A stretch of 64,000 bases of DNA, from assembly GCA_038373865.1 (NCBI GenBank), contig JAXGGA010001583.1, positions 1 through 64,000 on the forward strand, in the 5' to 3' direction. The position numbers and the translations under genes are program-made. Shown here piece by piece: positions 59,801-64,000 of this stretch. The DNA is from Uloborus plumipes. Taxonomy: Eukaryota > Arthropoda > Arachnida > Araneae > Uloboridae. Position 1 is the stretch's first letter. Each line of letters begins with the position of its first letter. A model generated the notes under the pieces. That model was not told the DNA's origin and did not search any database. It saw nothing but the letters and a program-made list of their open reading frames with translations.

Positions 59801-60158
59801 CTTTCATTCGCTGCATAAATTTCAGGCCGAAGCAGCCGAAGCGGCCGAATCACAACTCATGCTTCGGCCAGACCGAAGCTTCGGTAAATTGGCCGAAGCT
59901 TCGGCCCGGCCGAAGCTTCGTTCCATCTCTAAAATAAATATGTCACCCCCCCCCCAAAAAAAAGTTTGTTGCCCTGTCTGCATTGTTTCAAGAGTTAGTT
60001 TAGTCATAATTGCTGGTTAATTAAAGGTCACTCTTAATAAAGAAATAAATAAGTTTTATTATTTATTTTTTAGATTCAACACCTCTTGAAACATTTTTGC
60101 TCACTTTGCGACCAGGGGAAATCATATTTCTTCTCACTTTTGATGAATCTTCTAGAAG
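44846..60158 (+). CDS. POMGNT1: POMGNT1-like protein, 5' part of gene (model of 8 exons, 3' end outside window)
   Basis: Vertebrate POMGNT1 is a Golgi type II membrane enzyme that adds beta-1,2-GlcNAc to O-linked mannose on alpha-dystroglycan. It consists of a short cytosolic tail, a membrane anchor, a stem domain of the ILEI/FAM3 fold and a GT13 catalytic domain. Joining exons 44846-44859, 45499-45563, 48264-48341, 48561-48596, 50150-50261, 52360-52509, 54187-54296 and 60074-60158 keeps one open frame of about 216 codons. All seven junctions match in phase. Residues 28-49 form a hydrophobic anchor after a basic tail (FTRRCGHLFRLSLGCLIVFV). The stem part carries GRGINVVVMDN, then HFDTYEK, then LRPGEIIFLLTFDESSR, aligning in order with the stem domain of POMGNT1 (GRG, FDTY and a valine-rich strand before a DE motif). 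The catalytic domain is not in the window, so a catalytic-domain-free ILEI/FAM3-fold protein cannot be excluded. Introns carry many transposons. Confidence 0.8.
45499..45563 (+). CDS. POMGNT1: POMGNT1-like exon 2 (basic cytosolic tail)
   Basis: The exon lies between a pyrimidine-rich acceptor (cttgtttctag) and a consensus donor (gtaagt). It encodes NIRLLRKIIINWLCIFTRRCG with one base left over. That base joins the next exon to give His and leads straight into the membrane segment. Without the phase match this would be just a short open stretch; with it the exon is well supported. Confidence 0.7.
45826..46212. mobile_element. Pogo/Tigger-like MITE in a POMGNT1-like intron
   Basis: CAGTACAGAACCTTTTATCC to ...GATAATTGGTTCTCTACTG with TA on both sides. 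The TIR CAGTAxAGAACC is typical of pogo/Tigger MITEs. Several CCGGGAA/CCGGATAA motifs lie inside. Confidence 0.85.
46433..47311. mobile_element. hAT-like element, CAGTTGCGTAGGG ends
   Basis: CAGTTGCGTAGGGTATGGGG to ...TTTCTCGTTACGCCACTG. The flanks CTCCTGCT and CTCTTGCA match at 6 of 8. A further CAGTGGCGTGG at about 46782 inside may be a remnant of another end. Confidence 0.5.
47564..47763. repeat. Inverted repeat, GCCGCCATTTTGTCCCGC ends
   Basis: GCCGCCATTTTGTCCCGCAC at the left and GCGGAACAAGATGGCGGC at the right. It looks like a small MITE without a clear TSD. Confidence 0.5.
47953..48187. mobile_element. TTAA-flanked MITE, GGxxCCGGGCTGTT family, copy 1
   Basis: CCTTTTGGAACCGGGCTG to ...GCCCGGCCCCTAAAGG with TTAA on both sides. 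It contains GTACGACAGTTGAACCACAG and AAACTGTCGTACCAG as an internal inverted pair. It ends 76 bases before exon 3. Same family as 60621. Confidence 0.88.
48264..48341 (+). CDS. POMGNT1: POMGNT1-like exon 3 (signal anchor)
   Basis: Acceptor tttattgcag and donor gtaaga bound 78 bases encoding LFRLSLGCLIVFVLYISTSY followed by HFVSN. This is a roughly 20-residue hydrophobic segment flanked by Arg on the cytosolic side, typical of a Golgi type II signal anchor. Confidence 0.85.
48561..48596 (+). CDS. POMGNT1: POMGNT1-like exon 4 (lumenal linker microexon)
   Basis: A 36-base exon after ctactttcag and before gtaagt encodes DKSYPLQDFNDT with matched phases on both sides. Asn-Asp-Thr is a potential N-glycosylation site in the predicted lumenal linker. 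Confidence 0.75.
48597..49394. other. Intron sequence, nothing recognised
   Basis: AT-rich intron DNA after exon 4. No terminal repeats or frames of note. Confidence 0.5.
49395..50058. mobile_element. TA-flanked element of about 0.68 kb, copy 2, in a POMGNT1-like intron
   Basis: GGGAAGTTTCAAC to ...CCAAAACTTCAC between TA dinucleotides, collinear with 35710-36386 over its whole length. It ends about 90 bases before exon 5. Confidence 0.8.
50150..50261 (+). CDS. POMGNT1: POMGNT1-like exon 5 (lumenal linker)
   Basis: The acceptor is ttttatattttcag and the donor is gtatga, weaker but a GT. It encodes a polar, helix-prone stretch (SYTETALLLQTDAVLKEAVT then EKSERTKRIYQRAVLNN) between the anchor and the stem domain. 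Phase matches on both sides. Confidence 0.8.
50351..51136. mobile_element. Solo LTR in a POMGNT1-like intron
   Basis: It starts TGTAACAAATCTTG and ends ...CTACGGACTCGTTACA, giving TG...CA ends and the TGTAAC/GTTACA terminal inverted repeat of LTRs. ATAT is duplicated on both sides. TATAAATA at 50683-50690 and AATAAA at 51063-51068 sit in the order expected of U3 and R. No internal region or second LTR adjoins, so it is a solo LTR. A Harbinger-like MITE (50823-50966) is nested in it. The orientation implied by TATA and AATAAA is +. Confidence 0.75.
50823..50966. mobile_element. PIF/Harbinger-like MITE, copy 3, inside a solo LTR
   Basis: GGGCCATGCTCCACATCAGC to ...GGAGCATGGCCC with a perfect TTA duplication on both sides. 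It is nested in the LTR-like sequence at 50351-51136, so it inserted after the LTR. Confidence 0.85.
51137..52359. other. Intron sequence, nothing recognised
   Basis: AT-rich with a C run at about 51447-51457. No terminal repeats found. Confidence 0.5.
52360..52509 (+). CDS. POMGNT1: POMGNT1-like exon 6 (start of stem domain)
   Basis: A 150-base exon lies between ttattacag and gtaagt. It encodes IHPAIQVGNIVPNCGRHKAC followed by DEHSFSVHIYTGKDHSD and EPRLCIDGKY. The last part matches in position the strand and -DG- turn that opens the POMGNT1 stem domain. Three Cys residues (in NCG, ACD and LCI) could form a disulfide; I do not know whether they are conserved. Confidence 0.88.
52510..54186. 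other. Intron sequence, possible transposon remnants
   Basis: ATAAGGGACGAATGCAGAAA (about 53102) and GTCCTCACCCTAAAATCCGC then TACTG (about 53694-53717) resemble hAT ends but do not pair well. Nothing else is seen. Confidence 0.4.
54187..54296 (+). CDS. POMGNT1: POMGNT1-like exon 7 (stem domain core)
   Basis: The exon follows ttttttctgtag and ends before gtttgt. It encodes VLGKDLNEAGRGINVVVMDN and then MTKTVTRTGHFDTYEK. The order VL-x-(D/E)-x-GRGI-(N/H)-V-(I/V)-V-(L/M)-(D/N) ... FDTY is diagnostic of the POMGNT1/FAM3-type ILEI fold. Confidence 0.92.
54297..56833. other. Intron sequence with promoter-like segment near 56480-56640
   Basis: 54830-54960 has one or two of the C-rich repeat units. 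At 56483-56639 there is a TATATAAAC followed by an ATG frame of 27 codons (see findings). The rest is AT-rich and unassigned. Confidence 0.4.
57600..59488. mobile_element. hAT-type element, TAGAGATGTAAAATTTCC ends, nested
   Basis: TAGAGATGTAAAATTTCCGG to ...CCGACCATTTTCATCTCTA with a perfect 8-bp duplication GTTAAAAT (57592-57599 and 59489-59496). Subterminal regions are rich in TTTCCGGAAA and AAAAAACCGTTTTTT palindromes. Confidence 0.93.
58237..58700. repeat. Possible MITE inside the nested hAT element
   Basis: GCACTGCCTTGCTAAGCACA at the left pairs with TGTGCTTAGCAAGCACGGCA at the right. The TSD is unclear. It contains a 55-base segment (about 58452-58506) also found in Helitron copy 1 (about 4556-4610). 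Confidence 0.5.
60074..60158 (+). CDS. POMGNT1: POMGNT1-like exon 8 (stem domain, last exon seen)
   Basis: The exon follows tttattttttag and ends before gtaaag. It encodes STPLETFLLTLRPGEIIFLL then TFDESSR. In POMGNT1 the equivalent stretch (helix, P-G-x-(I/V)-(L/I), then a strand and a DE motif) follows FDTY directly. The exon ends in phase 2, and I could not find a convincing continuation in the remaining 3.8 kb. Confidence 0.88.
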
Positions 60159-60577
60159 GTAAAGATTAAAGTAACTCCTTTAAAAAAAATATGCTTTCAG
60201 TTTTTTCCTCTTTTTGCTTTGTACCGGTGCTAAATAATAGATTTCTAAATTATTTATTGTTGGGATATGAAAACTTAATTATAGTTACAAACTGTAAAGA
60301 GCATTTTTTTTATCAAGCAGTGCATGTCTCACACATGCTAGCAATGTAAACATCTTTCAGTTGTAAGACTGTTTCCACTCAATAACAAACTTAATTATTC
60401 ACATTTTCTTTTAACAGATATGAATCTTAACAATAAATATGCAAAAGTTTGTCTCTAGGCATTATATGATTATTCATTTTTATAACTGAAATTTATGATT
60501 AAAACGATTCGATCAAAAATTAATATAGCTAAAAAATTTTCTTGATTTTATAGTTATGGTTACTAATTCGTTTTTAA

Positions 60578-61039
60578 CCCTTCATGCCCTGACGTTACTT
60601 GGAAGTACCTCTTATATTAACCCTTTGGATCCGGGCTGTTCATATAGAAATTTTTCTTTCGACCCATGTAGTACGACAGTTGAGCCACAGATTTCTTTTC
60701 CGTTGAAAAGAGAAGGTATAAACTGTCGTACCAGACGTATGAAACCTTGAAAAAATCCCCGGCTTCAAAGGGTTCGAGTGAAAATTTCAACCCCGTCCTC
60801 TAAACTAGACGAGACTTATGATACAACATGTGTATCACCCGGTTCCTAAAGGTTAATTTAGTATTATGAATTCTAAATGGCTGCATGGAATCATACTGGT
60901 ACTTGCAAGTACCATTCCTTGTACTTTTCAAAATTGTCAAAATTTTTATGCTCTGTATATATGTTATTTGATGTATTTTCAACTGAAAAACAAAAAAAGT
61001 GTAAAAATTCGTTGCTAAATTAATTCAGGGCATAAAGGG
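60578..61039. mobile_element. TTAA-flanked MITE, CCCTTCATGCCCTGA ends
   Basis: CCCTTCATGCCCTGACG to ...TTCAGGGCATAAAGGG with TTAA on both sides (60574-60577 and 61040-61043). It hosts a second TTAA MITE at 60621-60852. Confidence 0.85.
60621..60852. mobile_element. TTAA-flanked MITE, GGxxCCGGGCTGTT family, copy 2 (nested)
   Basis: CCCTTTGGATCCGGGCTG to ...CACCCGGTTCCTAAAGG with TTAA on both sides. It is about 85% identical by eye to 47953-48187. Confidence 0.9.
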
Positions 61040-61072
61040 TTAAGGGTTGTGCGAAAGTCATGTGCAGTAGAG

Positions 61073-63722
61073 CAGGGGCGGCCCTAGCGCCGGACATTGC
61101 GGACCCCTGTCCGGAGCGGCATATTTTAAGGGCGGCATTTGGACTCGAATATAATTAGGCTGAAATAAAATTATATTTGGGCAAAAATAATGTTTTCTTC
61201 AAGGAAAGAAAAGTATAAACGAATTTTACAAACATAATTCTTTTTGTATTTCGGAATTCTGAAAATTATGAATGTAGCGATGTTTAAGCGTGTTATTTAA
61301 ATGTATTCACTTCAGTGTAGCATTTTGGTTGTTTCAACATAGCCTATTAAAATAAACAAATATATATTATAAACTATAAACGAATCTTTAGAAACTTTGA
61401 CTGTCAATGGAGACTTTTAAAAAAACAAACTAACTACATTAGACAACTTTTTTAAGCATGTTAATGTTTTGAAATTGTTGATAGAAGACCAGAGTGCCCC
61501 GAACGGGGAGAGAAAAAAATCTCAATTTACCGCATTTTACCGAATGAATAAAAAATAAATATTAATAAAATGTGTGCATGCATAGATACTTACATCTGAT
61601 GAGAAGAGACATAAGGCATCGTTTATAAAAAAACAAAATAATACATGATTGTAATAGTTTAGAAAGCAAAATTCAGAAACACAGACTTTAAAAATACTTT
61701 CCAATGAAAATAATCACAGCCAAGTCATGAATTAGCTGAACAGATAGATTTAAAATTGACTCAGAAATTTTACAGGATAAAAAGTCAAAAAGAATTTAAA
61801 AAAAAAAAGTCTTTTTTCTTCTTGATACTCCTATAATAAATTTACCATTGAATAACAATCCATTTACAACAATACTTTACCCAGTATTTCTGATATAGCA
61901 AGCAAATTATTAATCTCTCATTAAGTTTTCATAAAAGTGTGCATCAGATACAAGTGTTGTTTAACTGCATTTTTTTAAATGATTATTTTACAAACTTAAG
62001 ATAATTGATTGTATCTTATATAAATACATTTAAGAACTTTAGACACGCCATATAATTTATTGCTCACATGCACCCAATGTGTGTACGCAACGTGTAACAC
62101 ACACAATGTGTAGAAAATACGCAAAGCCCGTCCTACATTTCTTTTTCTTCCTTTTTTTTAAAGATCTGCTAATTATATTGTGGTATTTGTTTTCTTTTTT
62201 GTTTCTTTCAATTTATAGCTTTAATTAATCTAAACGGGGTTGGATATACCTACAATCTAAACAAACAATGGTCCTCCCTTTGCTGCCCCCCCCCCAAAAA
62301 AAAACATTACTCGTTCCTGAAAAAAAAAGTACTTGAAAAAGTAAAATTCATTTCCAAATGCGTGAAAAGCTTGAAAGTTCTTAAAAAAAAGTATTAAATT
62401 CAGCTCCTTAATGCTTCCTGCATCAAAAATATAAAACTCATGATTTTCGCATTTCTGTAGCATAGTGCTTGAGATAAATTTTTGTGATTCACGTGTTTCA
62501 TATCTTGCTATTTATTCAATTCCTGATTTAGTATTTTGGAAGTTTTTTGTTATTGCTTGCTTTTATCTATACCACATTTTTTTGATGTCTTTAGAACGAG
62601 AAAAAAATACTAGACTACCCTTATTGTTTTTCTTTTTCTGCTCTCTTGTGACTAAAAAAACAGTTGAAGTGAGAAATCTTCAGTAATATCTGCTTCTTAA
62701 CTAAAGACACATTTATTTTAAAGTTAGTGAAATTAGGCAATTAAGCATACAAATGTCAGAGGCTGGAATGTGCAAATAAATTGCCTTAAATATAATTATT
62801 CTTGATGTCTTGAAAATAATTAAATTATTCTTTGAAACTCCTTGAAAAATGCAGCAACTTTATATCTTATCAAGTGCATCAAGCTTCAAGTGTCCGAATG
62901 TCGGGATGTTACTCTTCTGTTTTCTAAATCTTCAAACCATTACCTTTAAATCATTTTTTCATTTTATTTTATTGATCAGTTTGCATTTAATGCAGTATTG
63001 TATTAGTCGGTGGATTTGAGAGACACCAACTTTATACCGAAAGCAGATGTGAGTTTTCTTTTCTCCTTCCAAGCTCTTTTTCCTCGTCGATTGATGTCAC
63101 CGATTTATAGAACCACAAGTACAAGCAATTTTTACTTTGACTGATTTTAATTTGCAAAAGAAGGTATAACTTTTAAAAGGTATTGTTTACCTATTTTTCT
63201 CCTGTTATTTTTGTAGTCTTAATAACCTCCAAAATGCAACATTTTTAGGTCTATTTTTCAAAATTTCCCTCGAGGGAGAAACCCCCGAGCCCCCTAAAAT
63301 CGCGGATATTCTATACTTCATTAAAAATAGTCATCGCTTTACTTTAATCATACTCATCCTCCCTCAAGGGTAAATTTAAAAAAAGGAAAAAAAAAAAAAA
63401 AAAGAATAAGAGACAGCACGAAATGTAAAAAAACCAAAACAAACATGAAGTTCTGCATCAGCGAAAAAAAGACAAAAATGGCCTGTTCTGCCCACAACAA
63501 AAAAAAGAGGCCGAATATCTAAAATAGCTTATGGCGACATTCGGTCTAAATCCGACCCTGAATACAAGATTTTATTTTGTTAGGCTGTTTTTAATTCCTA
63601 TTATCTATTTATTGGTTTGTACATTTTTTAGCAACATTTATTACTTTTCAAACTTTAATCGCGGAAAGGGGCGGCATTTTGCATTTTTGTCCGGGGGGGC
63701 AAAACTGCTAGGGCCGCCCCTG
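61073..63722. mobile_element. hAT-like element of 2.65 kb, CAGGGGCGGCCCTAG ends
   Basis: CAGGGGCGGCCCTAGCGCCG to ...AACTGCTAGGGCCGCCCCTG, with AGTAGAG repeated on both sides (7 bases; hAT usually makes 8). GTCCGGAG and GGGGCGGCATTTTGCATTTT near the ends are mirrored. No transposase. The POMGNT1-like gene should continue to its right. Confidence 0.8.
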
Positions 63723-63729
63723 AGTAGAG

Positions 63730-64000
63730 TTGCAAAATTCGAGGTAATCAGATGAATTGGATTACTGAAAATTCGAGATTATCCAGAAAGTTGCTTGCGA
63801 TTGAAAACTAACACTTCTCAAAGGATGTAAAGATGTACCTTTATTACTTTTTTGTTCAAAGAAAAGGAAATATTGATTTCACTGAAATTTTCAACTTAAA
63901 TTTCCATTAATTACCCCTAAAGGAGTTTTGACTACTTTTCCTCATTACTCAATTGGTGAGTGTTTCTGATACCAACCTCTTAATACTTTTTATTATTTTA
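63730..64000. other. Presumed intron sequence at window end
   Basis: AT-rich with no exon recognised. The POMGNT1-like transcript, still open in phase 2 after 60158, must continue beyond 64000 or through an exon I missed. Confidence 0.4.

Larger units (their letters stand above)
56834..59931. mobile_element. hAT-type element, TAGAGATGGAACGAAGC ends, 3.1 kb
   Basis: TAGAGATGGAACGAAGCGGC to ...CGAAGCTTCGTTCCATCTCTA with a perfect 8-bp duplication AAATAAAT (56826-56833 and 59932-59939). Both subterminal regions are arrays of GGCCGAAGCTTCGG-like palindromes. No transposase frame. Another element of similar type is nested at 57600-59488. Confidence 0.93.

Noticed and set aside
59751..60020. 89-codon frame rich in AEAAEAA
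   Set aside because: Read-through of the GGCCGAAGC palindrome array at the right end of the hAT element 56834-59931.

Overview
This is intron-rich, AT-rich animal DNA packed with transposons. Two host genes can be supported, both on the + strand. The first is the homeobox exon of a caudal/Cdx gene (25014-25414). The second is the 5' part of a POMGNT1-like Golgi glycosyltransferase gene, with about eight exons at 44846-60158 and the rest beyond the right edge. A caudal-type homeodomain, GT-AG introns, Helitrons, hAT, pogo and Tc1-like DNA transposons, and TTAA-flanked MITEs together suggest an arthropod. A chelicerate such as a spider fits best, but the species is not fixed by anything I can see. 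Together the exons total only about 1.05 kb of the 64 kb.

Layout. 1-12.3 kb is a nest of mobile DNA: a 1.1 kb TIR element and a Harbinger-like MITE, then five blocks of a recurrent palindromic ACTGTAAAA element. Three of these blocks are split by hAT MITEs and one by a Helitron. A pogo-type element with a decayed transposase (7221-9062) sits inside an outer TA-flanked element between blocks. 12.3-25 kb holds a tRNA-derived SINE, a 1.9 kb long-inverted-repeat element with a hAT MITE inside it, TTAA-flanked MITEs and several GC-elevated islands upstream of the caudal homeobox exon. 25-30.7 kb is the caudal 3' region followed by mostly unassigned DNA. 30.8-44.3 kb is again transposon-dense: nested hAT elements, a second long-inverted-repeat element with a 0.68 kb insertion, a 3.3 kb Helitron containing a 1 kb foldback element and a 4-unit tandem repeat, and C-rich degenerate repeats. 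44.4-64 kb is the POMGNT1-like gene. It has a TATA-type candidate promoter preceded by a small inverted-repeat element carrying two TGACGTCA sites, and introns holding MITEs, a solo LTR and nested TAGAGATG-type hAT elements.

No intact autonomous transposase, rRNA, CRISPR or bacterial operon was seen. Element boundaries were read by eye from terminal inverted repeats and target-site duplications (TSDs). Where the TSD is perfect the ends should be exact; elsewhere they are approximate. Family names rest on TSD length and terminal motifs, not on database searches.
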